Positions 16,572-25,287 of a DNA stretch of 64,000 nt are shown one piece after another; the first letter of the stretch is position 1; every line of letters begins with the position of its first letter. The notes below the pieces were generated by a model. The model was not told the origin of the DNA, ran no database searches, and saw nothing but the letters and a program-made list of their open reading frames with translations. This DNA is from Achromobacter sp. Bel. GTDB lineage: Bacteria; Pseudomonadota; Gammaproteobacteria; Burkholderiales; Burkholderiaceae_B. Position numbers and translations under genes: made by a program. Location: assembly GCF_012928505.1 (NCBI RefSeq), contig NZ_JABBJN010000001.1, forward strand, positions 124,001-188,000. Reading direction: 5' to 3'.

Positions 16572-17171
16572 TCAGCCGGCCAGTACCTGTTCCAGCTTGG
16601 CCTTCAGCGACGTGGCGGCTTGCGGCGCCCGCGACAAGCCGGACTGGGCGAAGACGCGCGCACGGTCGATGTCGCCCAGATGCAGGGCGATGCGCGCCAG
16701 GTTCAGCGTCTTGGCCGGATGGATCTGGTCGGGGTCCGTCTGCTGCAGCAGACGCTCGCAACTGGCGGGATAGGTGTCGTACTGCGCAAAGAACGCGTGG
16801 CCCTGCCGCGTCCATTCACTGACGAGGAATTCAACGTTCTCTTGCGCTTGCGCCATGTCAGCGCCGTACGCCCAGCCGAATGCCGGGCCAGGCGGTGGAT
16901 CGATGCGGTCGCGAAAAACGCAATGGGACTCTTCGATCTCGGCGGGCGGCACGAAGGAGCCGCCTTCGCCGGGCAGGAAGTCGTAGTGCGCGCCCAGGTT
17001 CAGGTAGCAGGCCTTGCCGCCGCTGGCCGCCTGGACATTGAAGACATGGACGACCGGGCCGCAGATACGCCGCAGCGTCTGGCCCGTGCCATCGAACCCT
17101 TCCTCTTTCAACACGGGAAAGAGCTGTTTGGACAGCAGTTTGAGGAACGCGGCGCGGGTCACGGCAGGCAT
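16572..17171 (-). CDS. DUF4304 domain-containing protein
   Basis: This 199-residue soluble protein begins TRAAFLKLLSKQLFPVLKEEGF and then has VVHVFNVQAASGGKACYLNLGAHYDFLP, the pattern of DUF4304 proteins. The C-terminal part (LNLARIALHLGDIDRARVFA) is helical and TPR-like. No catalytic motif is visible. It precedes the VOC gene by 74 bases on the same strand and may share its transcript. The function is unknown. Confidence 0.8.
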   Translation of the reverse strand: MPAVTRAAFLKLLSKQLFPVLKEEGFDGTGQTLRRICGPVVHVFNVQAASGGKACYLNLGAHYDFLPGEGGSFVPPAEIEESHCVFRDRIDPPPGPAFGWAYGADMAQAQENVEFLVSEWTRQGHAFFAQYDTYPASCERLLQQTDPDQIHPAKTLNLARIALHLGDIDRARVFAQSGLSRAPQAATSLKAKLEQVLAG

Positions 17172-17284
17172 AGGGCGAAGGGGCTCGTCAAGAATGGGAC
17201 ATTATTGAACTGTGGCCGCGCCCGGGTCGTGCGCAAAATCGTGACATTTGAAACCAGAATCGAAGGGGGGATGCGGCAAGGCCG

Positions 17285-18172
17285 TCAGGCAAACGCCGCC
17301 TGCACGGCGTCGAAGGCCGCGGCCACCAGCGGATCGCCGCGCCGCCCGGCCTGGGTGATGAAGGAGAGTTCCGCCTGGATGGCCAGCCCCTTCACCAGCA
17401 GCAGGCCATTGGCCTGGGATTCCCGCAACGCGATGGAATCCCGTGCCAGTGACAAGCCCACGCCCGACCGCACCAGGTCCAGCATGGACGCTTCCTGATC
17501 CACTTCGGCCACCGCGTTGGGCGCCAGTCCCAACGCGTTGAACTTGTCCGACAGCAGGCGATGATGCACGGAGTCGGGCGGGGTCCAGATCCACGGCAGC
17601 ACGGCGATCTCGGCCCAGCCGCGCCCGGCCACCTGCGCGCTCCAGCCTTTCGGGGCCACCACGTAATACGCGAACGATGCCAGTGGCAGCGCGTCCAGGC
17701 CGGGCTGCGCGCCCGAGGATGCCGGGGGCCCCAAGGAAAAGCCCACGTCCAGATCGCCCGCCCGCACCTGCCGGCCCACTGATCCCGACATGCCGTGGCG
17801 CAGGGTGGGGCGGATCTTCGGGTAATGCTCCACCAGGTATTGCAGGGTGGCCCCCAGGCGCAGGAATTCGGGGTCCAGGATGGTGCCGATGCGCAATTCA
17901 CCCTGCACCGTGTCGCGCAGGGCGCCGATGGCGCGCTGGAAATCGTCCAGCGCGTCCAGGATGCGTAACGCTGACGGCAGCAACGCGCGCCCGTCGGCGT
18001 TCGGCGCCAGCCCTTGCGCCGTGCGCGAGAACAAGGTCAGGTCCAGCGATTCCTGGAAGTTCTTCAACTGCAGGCTGAGCGCGGGCTGGGTCAGGTGCAG
18101 GTGTTCGGCCGCGCGCGTCAGATTGCCTTCTCGGGCCACGGCGGCGAAGGTCCGGATGTGCTTGAGGTCCAT
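17285..18172 (-). CDS. LysR family transcriptional regulator
   Basis: This 295-residue protein has an N-terminal winged helix (IRTFAAVAREGNLTRAAEHL, then LTQPALSLQLKNFQESL) and a C-terminal two-lobed sensor domain. It is divergent from the GMC oxidoreductase gene, with 191 bases between the starts, so it probably controls that gene. A candidate binding dyad lies at 18196-18213 close to its own start. The inducer cannot be read from the sequence. Confidence 0.93.
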   Translation of the reverse strand: MDLKHIRTFAAVAREGNLTRAAEHLHLTQPALSLQLKNFQESLDLTLFSRTAQGLAPNADGRALLPSALRILDALDDFQRAIGALRDTVQGELRIGTILDPEFLRLGATLQYLVEHYPKIRPTLRHGMSGSVGRQVRAGDLDVGFSLGPPASSGAQPGLDALPLASFAYYVVAPKGWSAQVAGRGWAEIAVLPWIWTPPDSVHHRLLSDKFNALGLAPNAVAEVDQEASMLDLVRSGVGLSLARDSIALRESQANGLLLVKGLAIQAELSFITQAGRRGDPLVAAAFDAVQAAFA

Positions 18173-18195
18173 GGCGATGTCCGGAAGTGGGGATG

Positions 18196-18213
18196 AGCAT
18201 TATTAAAGATGCT
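18196..18213. promoter_or_regulatory. LysR-type binding site candidate
   Basis: AGCATTATTAAAGATGCT has five-base inverted arms (AGCAT/ATGCT) around an A+T-rich centre, and it contains T-N11-A spacing. It lies 24 bases before the LysR start in the divergent region, the usual place of the autoregulatory site. Confidence 0.45.
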
Positions 18214-18363
18214 TATAAGGGGATTTTCAACATTTCATTGGACAGTTTCAGGCCGCTGCGCCAGAGTCATGCCAGATGCCCGGCGCGCGTTCAGACGCGG
18301 CAACCGGGTCGGCTCACCGTAGTGGCAGCCCCCGACTCGCCGCCAACCAGATAAGAAGAGCTT

Positions 18364-19983
18364 ATGGAGACTTACGACTTCGTCATCGTCGGCGCAGGGT
18401 CGGCCGGCTGCGTGCTGGCCAACCGCCTGAGCCGGGACCCGAGCACCCGGGTGCTGCTGCTGGAGGCTGGCGGTCGCGATAACTACCACTGGATCCACAT
18501 TCCGGTGGGATACCTGTATTGCATCGGTAACCCGCGCACGGATTGGATGTACCGGACGGTCAAAGAGCCCGGCTTGGGCGGCCGTTCGCTGATCTATCCG
18601 CGCGGCCGGGTGCTGGGCGGATGCTCGTCCATCAACGGCATGATCTACATGCGCGGCCAGCGCGAAGACTACGAAGACTGGGCCGCGCTGTCGGGCGACC
18701 CGGCCTGGGGCTGGGACCAGGTGCTTCCCGTGTTCAAGCGTAGCGAGGACTACCATCGCGGCGCCGACGAATTCCACGGCGCGGGCGGCGAATGGCGGGT
18801 CGAGTCCCAGCGGCTGCGCTGGGACATCCTGGAAGCCTTTGCCGGCGCCGCCGAACAGGAAGGCATTCCGCGCGTGCAGGACTTCAACCGGGGCGACAAT
18901 TTCGGCAGCGGATACTTCGAAGTGAACCAGCGGGGCGGCTGGCGGTGGAACACGTCCAAGGCGTTCCTGCGCCCGGTGCTGAAGCGTCCGAACCTCCATG
19001 TGATGACGGGCGCCCAGGCCGAGCAACTGGTGTTCGAGGGCAAGCGCTGCGTCGGCGTGCAACTGCGGCGCGGCGGGCAAAGCCTGACGGTGCGGGCGAC
19101 GCGCGAAGTGGTGCTGGCGGCAGGCGCGGTCAACACGCCGCATCTGCTGGAACTGTCGGGCATCGGCGATCCCGCACGGCTGCGGGAAAGCGGCATTGCG
19201 CTGCGCCATGCCTTGCCGGGCGTGGGCGAGAATCTGCAAGACCACCTGCAATTGCGGGTCATCATCAAGGTCAACGGCGTCAAGACCTTGAACCGAATCG
19301 CTTCGTCGTGGCTGGGCAAGGCCGGCATCGGCCTGGAGTATCTGCTGAAACGCAGCGGCCCGATGAGCATGGCGCCGTCCCAACTGGGGGCGTTCGCCAA
19401 GTCCGATCCCGGCCAGGCGCGCGCCAACGTGGAATTCCACGTGCAGCCGCTGTCGCTGGGCGCCTTCGGCGAACCGCTGCATGATTTTGACGCCTTCACC
19501 GCCAGCGTATGCAATCTGCGGCCGACATCGCGCGGCAGCGTCCATGCGCAGGGGCCGGCGGGTTCGCCCGAGGCGGCCACGCCCGTCATCGCCGCCAATT
19601 ACCTCAGCACGGAAGCGGATATCCAGGTGGCGGCCGACTCGATCCGGCTGGTGCGCCGCATCACGGCCGCGCCCGCGTTGCAGCGCTACCAACCACAGGA
19701 ATGGCTGCCCGGCCCGGCCTACCAGACGGACGAGCAACTACGCGAAGCGGCGGGCAAGATCGGCACGACGATCTTCCACCCGGTGGGCACCTGCGCAATG
19801 GGCAAGGACGCGGACAGTGGCGCGGTGGTGGACGCGCGGCTGCGGGTCTTCGGCTTGGAAGGCCTGCGCATTGCCGACGCGTCGGTCATGCCGCTGATCA
19901 CGTCTGGCAACACCAACTCGCCGACCATCATGATCGCCGAACGCGCCGCAGACCTGATTCTTGAAGAGGCGGGCAGGGCCTGA
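18364..19983 (+). CDS. GMC family FAD-dependent oxidoreductase
   Basis: This is a 539-residue enzyme of the glucose-methanol-choline family, which oxidises alcohols with bound FAD. The N-terminal FAD motif is DFVIVGAGSAGCVLANRLS. GMC signature 1 is present as RGRVLGGCSSINGMIYMRG and signature 2 as GAVNTPHLLELSGIG. The C-terminal active-site region has FHPVGTCAMG, with the catalytic histidine, and SGNTNSPTIMIAERAADLI. There is no signal peptide or haem motif, so it should be cytosolic. Choline-dehydrogenase-like members act on many alcohols; the substrate here is unknown. It is divergent from the LysR gene. Confidence 0.94.
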   Translation: METYDFVIVGAGSAGCVLANRLSRDPSTRVLLLEAGGRDNYHWIHIPVGYLYCIGNPRTDWMYRTVKEPGLGGRSLIYPRGRVLGGCSSINGMIYMRGQREDYEDWAALSGDPAWGWDQVLPVFKRSEDYHRGADEFHGAGGEWRVESQRLRWDILEAFAGAAEQEGIPRVQDFNRGDNFGSGYFEVNQRGGWRWNTSKAFLRPVLKRPNLHVMTGAQAEQLVFEGKRCVGVQLRRGGQSLTVRATREVVLAAGAVNTPHLLELSGIGDPARLRESGIALRHALPGVGENLQDHLQLRVIIKVNGVKTLNRIASSWLGKAGIGLEYLLKRSGPMSMAPSQLGAFAKSDPGQARANVEFHVQPLSLGAFGEPLHDFDAFTASVCNLRPTSRGSVHAQGPAGSPEAATPVIAANYLSTEADIQVAADSIRLVRRITAAPALQRYQPQEWLPGPAYQTDEQLREAAGKIGTTIFHPVGTCAMGKDADSGAVVDARLRVFGLEGLRIADASVMPLITSGNTNSPTIMIAERAADLILEEAGRA

Positions 19984-20019
19984 GCGCTTAATAGGACGCA
20001 AGAATTAAGACGCAAAAAT

Positions 20020-20046
20020 AACGGGAACCGCGAGGCGCCCGTTTTC
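20020..20046. terminator. Weak hairpin between convergent genes
   Basis: AACGGG at 20020-20025 pairs with CCCGTT at 20038-20043, followed by TTTCG. It lies between the ends of the GMC gene and the convergent cfa gene and could end the GMC transcript. The stem is short and the U-tract poor. Confidence 0.45.
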
Positions 20047-20067
20047 GTCCTGGTTCAGCCCGTGCGT

Positions 20068-21258
20068 TCAACGCAAAGAGCGGTACGTTTCCTTCCGATG
20101 CGGATGCGTCAGCATCACCTGCCACAGCTGGCCCTCGCGCGACCGGAAGAATCCCGCGCAGCACATCAGATAGTATTTCCACATGCGGTAGAAGCGCGTG
20201 CCATAGCGTTCCTGCAGCGCGGGCCACGCACGTTCGAACCGGTCCCACCACGCCATCAGCGTGCGGTCGTAATCGGCGCCGAAGTTGTGCCAGTCTTCAA
20301 TGATGAAGCGGTGTTCGACGGCGCTCGCGATTTCGCGGGCGGAGGGCAGCTTGCCGTTCGGAAATACGTAGCGGTCGATCCAGGGGTCGGTGCTTTGGCT
20401 GGTGGCGGCGATGCCGATGGTGTGCAGCAGGAAGATGCCGTCCGGCGCCATCAGGCGCTGCACATTGGTGAAGTAGGTATCGTAGTTCTTCGGCCCCACG
20501 TGCTCGAACATGCCGACCGACACCACCTTGTCGAAACTACCCTGCAGGTCGCGGTAGTCTTGCAGCAGCAATTGCACGGGCAGGCCCTTGACCCGCTCCT
20601 GCGCCAGCGCCAGCTGCTCTTTCGACACGGTCACGCCCGTGACCGTGACGCCATAGTTCTCGGCGGCGAACTTGGCCAGCCCGCCCCAGCCGCAACCGAT
20701 GTCCAGCAGCGTTTCGCCCGGCTTCAACTGCAGCTTGCGGCAGATCATGTCCAGCTTGGCCAGTTGGGCCTCTTCCAGCGTCTGGGCGTTTTCCCAGTAG
20801 GCGCAGGAATAGATCATGCGGCTGTCCAGCATGGCCTCGAACACGTCGTTGCCGGCATCGTAGTGCTGTTCGCCGACTTCAAAGGCGCGGTGCTTGGACT
20901 GCAGGTTGAACAGCTTGTGCCGCAGGTGTTCGGCGATCAGTTTGATGCGGGCGACGCCAAGCGCGGCCGATCCCATGTCCGCGCGCAGCAGGCGCGTGAA
21001 GAGCTCGTCCAACTGCTCGCAATCCCATTCCCCATCCATATAGGATTCGCCCAGCCCCAGCGACCAACTGGCGAAGACGCGCTCATACATGTGCTTGTCG
21101 TGCACCTGGATATCCCAGGGGCGCGTGCCGTTGATCTGGACATCCGCCCGGGACAGGACGTCCTGAAGCACTTTGGGCGGTTCGGGGGGAGGGGGGCTGA
21201 CCGTGGGAGGGGGGGCATGATCGGTGGTCAGCGGAGAGACGGGACTGCTTTGCTGCAT
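20068..21258 (-). CDS. cfa: Cyclopropane-fatty-acyl-phospholipid synthase
   Basis: This 396-residue enzyme transfers a methylene from S-adenosylmethionine to double bonds of membrane phospholipid acyl chains. The N-terminal 30 residues are a proline-rich tail not typical of the E. coli protein. DVQINGTRPWDIQVHD and SLGLGESYMDGEWDC follow. The SAM-binding motif is LLDIGCGWGGLAKFAAENYG at about 170-190, then GVTVSKEQLALAQERV and VSVGMFEHVG. Such enzymes are usually stationary-phase or acid-stress genes. A good GGAG precedes the start. Confidence 0.96.
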   Translation of the reverse strand: MQQSSPVSPLTTDHAPPPTVSPPPPEPPKVLQDVLSRADVQINGTRPWDIQVHDKHMYERVFASWSLGLGESYMDGEWDCEQLDELFTRLLRADMGSAALGVARIKLIAEHLRHKLFNLQSKHRAFEVGEQHYDAGNDVFEAMLDSRMIYSCAYWENAQTLEEAQLAKLDMICRKLQLKPGETLLDIGCGWGGLAKFAAENYGVTVTGVTVSKEQLALAQERVKGLPVQLLLQDYRDLQGSFDKVVSVGMFEHVGPKNYDTYFTNVQRLMAPDGIFLLHTIGIAATSQSTDPWIDRYVFPNGKLPSAREIASAVEHRFIIEDWHNFGADYDRTLMAWWDRFERAWPALQERYGTRFYRMWKYYLMCCAGFFRSREGQLWQVMLTHPHRKETYRSLR

Positions 21259-21578
21259 ACGGACTCCATATCAATTTTGGGATGACTGATCTGGCAATGC
21301 CTGAAGCTCATTACTCTCGCCCTAACGGGCAGGCAACTCCAATTTAATGATTGGATCGGCGCGATAGGAAACGGCAATTCCCTACCGTGCTGCGGGTGCG
21401 CTTAAGAGGATGGGCTTGATCGTAGCGAGGCGCGGGCCGAGTGTCCAGCACGGGCAGCGGGGGGCGGCGCGGTGGCCACATCCGGGCGCCGTTCATGTGA
21501 TTGTTCGACCGGCGCGATTACACTAGTCCGCCTTAGTGCGCCGCCGTTCGGGCTTGCGCCGATCCGTGGAGTGTTTTG
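21259..21578. other. 320-base divergent intergenic region
   Basis: This region separates cfa (minus) from the alpha/beta hydrolase gene (plus). It holds the ribosome-binding GGAG of each gene and a CCAAT-ttaatg-ATTGG inverted repeat at 21339-21354. There is also a small GCCC/GGGC hairpin near 21319-21330 on the cfa side. I see no confident -35/-10 pair and no small gene. Confidence 0.5.
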
Positions 21579-22514
21579 ATGGTGGACGCCAGCCTGCAGC
21601 CCCGTTTGGAATTCGTCACCTGCGCCAGTCCGGCCGGTTTGCACCGCATGGCGTACTGGGAATGGGGCGATCCCGCCAATGACCAGGTGCTGGTCTGCGT
21701 CCACGGACTGACGCGCAGTGGCCGGGATTTCGACGCGCTGGCGCGCCGGCTGGCCGGGCGCTACCGAGTGGTCTGCCCCGACGTGGTGGGCCGTGGCCGG
21801 TCGGACTGGCTGGCCAACCCCGCGTTCTATACCGTGCCGCAATACGTGTCCGACATGGTCACGCTGATCGCGCGCCTGCGTCCGGCCCGGCTGGCCTGGG
21901 TGGGCACATCGATGGGCGGGCTGGTCGGCCTGGCGTTGTCGGGCGCCGCCGCGTTCGCCGGCGCCCTGCAGGTCATGCGTCCGCACGCGGGCATGCTGCC
22001 GCCCGGGCAAGGCATCCGGCTGGACAAGCTGGTGCTGAACGACGTGGGCCCGCGCTTGGAAACCGGCGCCTTGTCGCGCATCGGCCAGTATGTGGGTGAG
22101 CCGGGCGAATTCGCCTCGTTCGAAGATGCCGTGGCCACCATGCGCGCCAATTCCGAGACCTTCGGGCCGCACACGGACGCGCAATGGGCGGATCTGGCCC
22201 GGTACCTGTATCCGGAATTCGGCGGCAAGTGGGTCAAGCACTACGATCTGGCTCTAGCGCAGCCGCTGGCGGCCCAGACGCCCGAAGAGCTGGCGGCCGG
22301 GGAACAGATCCTGTGGCGTTCCTATGACGCGGTGACCTGCCCGGTGCTGATCGTGCGCGGCGCGCTGTCCGACCTGCTGACGCCCGCCACCGTCGAGGAA
22401 ATGCTCAAGCGCAATCCGCGTGCCCAGGCGCTGGAAGTGCCCGGGGTGGGGCATGCGCCCACGCTGATCGCCGACAGCCAGGTGGACCCGGTCGCCGCCT
22501 TTCTGCTGGCCTGA
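21579..22514 (+). CDS. Alpha/beta hydrolase
   Basis: This is a 311-residue soluble hydrolase started at the ATG at 21579 (GGAG lies 8-11 bases upstream). It has the oxyanion region VCVHGLTRSGRDFDALARRL, the nucleophile elbow GTSMGGLVG with the catalytic serine, an aspartate in IVRGALSDLLTP, and the catalytic histidine in GVGHAPTL. The fold is typical of esterases and C-C hydrolases. No pathway genes flank it; the PHP gene follows 70 bases downstream. Confidence 0.9.
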   Translation: MVDASLQPRLEFVTCASPAGLHRMAYWEWGDPANDQVLVCVHGLTRSGRDFDALARRLAGRYRVVCPDVVGRGRSDWLANPAFYTVPQYVSDMVTLIARLRPARLAWVGTSMGGLVGLALSGAAAFAGALQVMRPHAGMLPPGQGIRLDKLVLNDVGPRLETGALSRIGQYVGEPGEFASFEDAVATMRANSETFGPHTDAQWADLARYLYPEFGGKWVKHYDLALAQPLAAQTPEELAAGEQILWRSYDAVTCPVLIVRGALSDLLTPATVEEMLKRNPRAQALEVPGVGHAPTLIADSQVDPVAAFLLA

Positions 22515-22584
22515 CCGTCCGCCCTGCGATTATGGGGACAGCCCGGCGCTATCCACGTGGCCGGGCCTTCTCTACAATAGCTCC

Positions 22585-23430
22585 ATGACATCGCCCACCC
22601 TGAACATCGATCTGCATTGCCATTCCACCGTCTCGGACGGCGCGCTCGCGCCCCGCGACGTGGCGCAGCGCGCGCATGCCAACGGCGTGGATGTCTGGGC
22701 ACTGACCGACCACGACGAAGTGGGCGGCCTGGCTGAAGCCGCCAGCGCGGCCAAGGACCTGGGCATGCGCTTTGCCACCGGCGTCGAGATTTCGGTGACC
22801 TGGGCCGGCCTGACGGTGCACATCGTGGGCTTGCGCTTCGACCCCGAGAACACCGCGCTGGTCGAAGGCCTGCGCAAGACCCGCTCGGGCCGAGCCGAAC
22901 GTGCCAAGCGCATCGGCGAGCGCCTGGCGGACATGGGCATGCCCGGCGCCTACGAAGGCGCGCTGCCGTTCGCCGGCAACCCGGAACTGATCAGCCGCAC
23001 GCACTTCGCACGCTATCTGGTCGAAGCCGGCTACTGCCCCGACGTGCAGACCGTGTTCACCAAGCACCTGGGCGACGACCGGCCCGGCCACGTGCCCATG
23101 CAATGGGCCACCCTGGCCGAAGCTGTGGGCTGGATCCGGAGCGCGGGCGGCATCGCTGTCATCGCCCACCCGGGCCGCTATAAGTACACCCCGCTGCAAT
23201 TCGCCGCGCTGTTCGACGAATTCCTGCAGTTGGGCGGGCTGGGCATCGAGGTCAACACCGGCAGCCACACCGCCGAAGAGGCCCGCCAATACGCCGAGGT
23301 CGCACGCCGCTACGGGTTTCTGGCCTCGCGCGGGTCGGATTTCCATAGCCCCAAGGAAAGCCGGATGGACCTGGGCCGTTTGCCGCCGCTGCCGTCCGAC
23401 TTGAAGCCGGTCTGGCACGACTGGTTCTGA
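22585..23430 (+). CDS. PHP-domain phosphoesterase, RNase AM/YciV-TrpH family
   Basis: This 281-residue metal-dependent phosphoesterase begins IDLHCHSTVSDGALAP, with metal ligands HxH, and continues VWALTDHDEVGGL. Later metal-binding residues are in VIAHPGRYKY and GSDFHSPKE. E. coli YciV (RNase AM) hydrolyses 3',5'-nucleotide bisphosphates and trims rRNA 5' ends, so the same role is likely. The start has no Shine-Dalgarno sequence; TACAAT at 22573-22578 lies seven bases before the ATG, so the message may be leaderless. Confidence 0.92.
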   Translation: MTSPTLNIDLHCHSTVSDGALAPRDVAQRAHANGVDVWALTDHDEVGGLAEAASAAKDLGMRFATGVEISVTWAGLTVHIVGLRFDPENTALVEGLRKTRSGRAERAKRIGERLADMGMPGAYEGALPFAGNPELISRTHFARYLVEAGYCPDVQTVFTKHLGDDRPGHVPMQWATLAEAVGWIRSAGGIAVIAHPGRYKYTPLQFAALFDEFLQLGGLGIEVNTGSHTAEEARQYAEVARRYGFLASRGSDFHSPKESRMDLGRLPPLPSDLKPVWHDWF

Positions 23431-23499
23431 CGCGGGCGGTCATCGGCCGCCCATCCTGCAAGCCATCGATTGTGAGCGCGCCCTTGCGGCGCATGCGCC

Positions 23500-24048
23500 A
23501 TGAACAAAGCCTTTGTTAAAGAGTCCGACAACGAGGACGACGACGATCTGCCGCAAGCCCAGGCGTTACCGGTGGGCACCAAGAACTACATGACCCCCGA
23601 GGGCTATGAACGCCTGCGCGGCGAACTGACGCACCTGATGAATGTGGAGCGTCCGTCCGTCGTGCAAGTGGTGTCCTGGGCGGCGTCCAACGGCGACCGT
23701 TCCGAGAACGGCGATTACCTCTACGGTAAGAAGCGCCTGCGCGAGATCGACCGCCGCATGCGCTTTTTGACCAAGCGCCTGGACATCGCCGAAGTGGTGG
23801 ACCCCGCCGCGCAGCCCAACCGCGACCAGGTGTTCTTCGGCGCCACGGTGTCGTATTCGGACAAGGCCGGCGAAGAGCACACGGTCACCATCGTGGGCGT
23901 GGACGAGGCGGAACCGCTGGCCGGCAAGATCAGCTGGATTTCGCCGGTGGCGCGCGCGCTGATCAAGGCCCGCGAAGGCGATACGGTCGTGCTGCGCACG
24001 CCGGGCGGGATCGAAGAGTTGGATATCCTGGAAGTCAGCTACCCGTAG
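23500..24048 (+). CDS. greB: Transcription elongation factor GreB
   Basis: This is a 182-residue cytosolic factor that rescues backtracked RNA polymerase by stimulating transcript cleavage. After an acidic N-terminal extension of about 30 residues comes the coiled-coil finger (TPEGYERLRGELTHLMN, then SENGDYLYGKKRLREIDRRM with the acidic tip residues). The C-terminal FKBP-like domain ends GKISWISPVARALIKAREGD and LDILEVSYP. The YLYGKKRLREIDRR stretch favours GreB over GreA. An intrinsic terminator follows. Confidence 0.95.
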   Translation: MNKAFVKESDNEDDDDLPQAQALPVGTKNYMTPEGYERLRGELTHLMNVERPSVVQVVSWAASNGDRSENGDYLYGKKRLREIDRRMRFLTKRLDIAEVVDPAAQPNRDQVFFGATVSYSDKAGEEHTVTIVGVDEAEPLAGKISWISPVARALIKAREGDTVVLRTPGGIEELDILEVSYP

Positions 24049-24058
24049 CCCAAAAAGG

Positions 24059-24091
24059 AAACAGGCGCCAGCTTGTGGCCGGCGCCTGTTT
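24059..24091 (+). terminator. Intrinsic terminator after greB
   Basis: AAACAGGCGCC at 24059-24069 pairs with GGCGCCTGTTT at 24081-24091, an 11-base-pair stem with an 11-base loop and a short T-rich end. It lies 10 bases after the greB stop. Confidence 0.8.
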
Positions 24092-24190
24092 GGTTGGGAG
24101 GGATCTGACGTCCCTGCCTCGGTGTGTGGCGGCTTTCGCCGCCGTTCCCCTGGGGCTTGCTGCTAATTCAATTCCGCTGATCCGCGCCGC

Positions 24191-25219
24191 TTACTTCTTG
24201 CGCGCCGCGATCGACTTTTCGGCCATGTTGACCAGGTCTTCGCCGATCTGCTTCTTCCACTTGTCGTAGACGGGCTGAGTGACCTTGGCGAAGGCGTCGT
24301 GCTCGGCTTGTGACAGCGACGTCACGGTGACGCCGTGGCCTGCGATCTCCTTCAGCAGCGACGGGTCTTCCGGCGTGACGCCCTTGCGTGCGATCACGAT
24401 CTGCTGCTTGCCGGCGTCAAGAGCGGCCTGGCGCACGATGTCGCGGTCCTTTTCCGACCACGAATTCCAGACCTCGCGGTTGACCACGAAGATCAGCGGG
24501 TCGGCCACGTAGTTCCACAAGGTCAGGTACTTCTGGCCCACGGTGTACAGCTTGGAGCCCGTGTAAATGGACAGCGGGTTCTCCTGGCCATCCACCGCGC
24601 CGCTGGCCAGCGCCGGCTGCGCATCGGCCCAGCTCATCTGCGTGGGGTTGGCGCCCAGCGCCGTGAACGTGTCGATGTACAGCGGCGAACCCACCACGCG
24701 CAGCTTCATGCCCTTCATGTCTTCGGGCTTCTTGATGTCGCGCTTGGAGTTGCTGAGCTGGCGGTAGCCGTTTTCGCCCCAGGCCAGCGGCACCACGCCC
24801 GCCTTCTCGATCAGTTTGAACATCTCTTTGCCCACGTCGCCTTGCACCAGTGCGTCGATGGCGGCGTAGTCAGGCATCAGGAAGGGCAGCGAGAACAGGT
24901 TCAGCTGCTTGACCTGCGGTGACCAGTTGATGGTGGAGCCCACCGCCATGTCGATCACGCCCTGGCGGATCGCGGTGAATTCGCGGGTCTGGTCGCCCTG
25001 GACCAGCGAGGTGCCGGGGTAGACCTTGATGTTGATGCGGCCCTGGGTGCGTTCGCGCACCAGGTTGGACCAGATTTCGGCGCCTTGGCCCCACGGGAAG
25101 GTGGTGCCCACCACGATGGACAGCTTGTATTCAGGCTTGTAGTTCTGCGCGATGGCCGGCGCGGTGCCGACCACGGCGGCGGCGCACAGCGCGGCGCCGA
25201 TCAGGTTGCGGAAGTTCAT
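24191..25219 (-). CDS. TRAP transporter substrate-binding protein (DctP family)
   Basis: This is a 342-residue periplasmic receptor with a Sec signal peptide (NLIGAALCAAAVVGTAPAIA). The mature part has VVGTTFPWGQGAEIWSNLV, QGVIDMAVGS, the LRVVGSPLYIDTFTALGANP strand holding the carboxylate-binding arginine, and ASGAVDGQENPL. These features place it with DctP receptors for organic acids. It is the last gene of an operon whose first two genes are the TRAP small and large permeases. The substrate is unknown, and no catabolic enzyme or regulator is adjacent. Confidence 0.95.
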   Translation of the reverse strand: MNFRNLIGAALCAAAVVGTAPAIAQNYKPEYKLSIVVGTTFPWGQGAEIWSNLVRERTQGRINIKVYPGTSLVQGDQTREFTAIRQGVIDMAVGSTINWSPQVKQLNLFSLPFLMPDYAAIDALVQGDVGKEMFKLIEKAGVVPLAWGENGYRQLSNSKRDIKKPEDMKGMKLRVVGSPLYIDTFTALGANPTQMSWADAQPALASGAVDGQENPLSIYTGSKLYTVGQKYLTLWNYVADPLIFVVNREVWNSWSEKDRDIVRQAALDAGKQQIVIARKGVTPEDPSLLKEIAGHGVTVTSLSQAEHDAFAKVTQPVYDKWKKQIGEDLVNMAEKSIAARKK

Positions 25220-25287
25220 GCGATGTCTCCTCTCTCTGCGAGTGTGTCTGTTGTTGTCTTGAGATCCAGCACTTCAATAGCCCAGCT

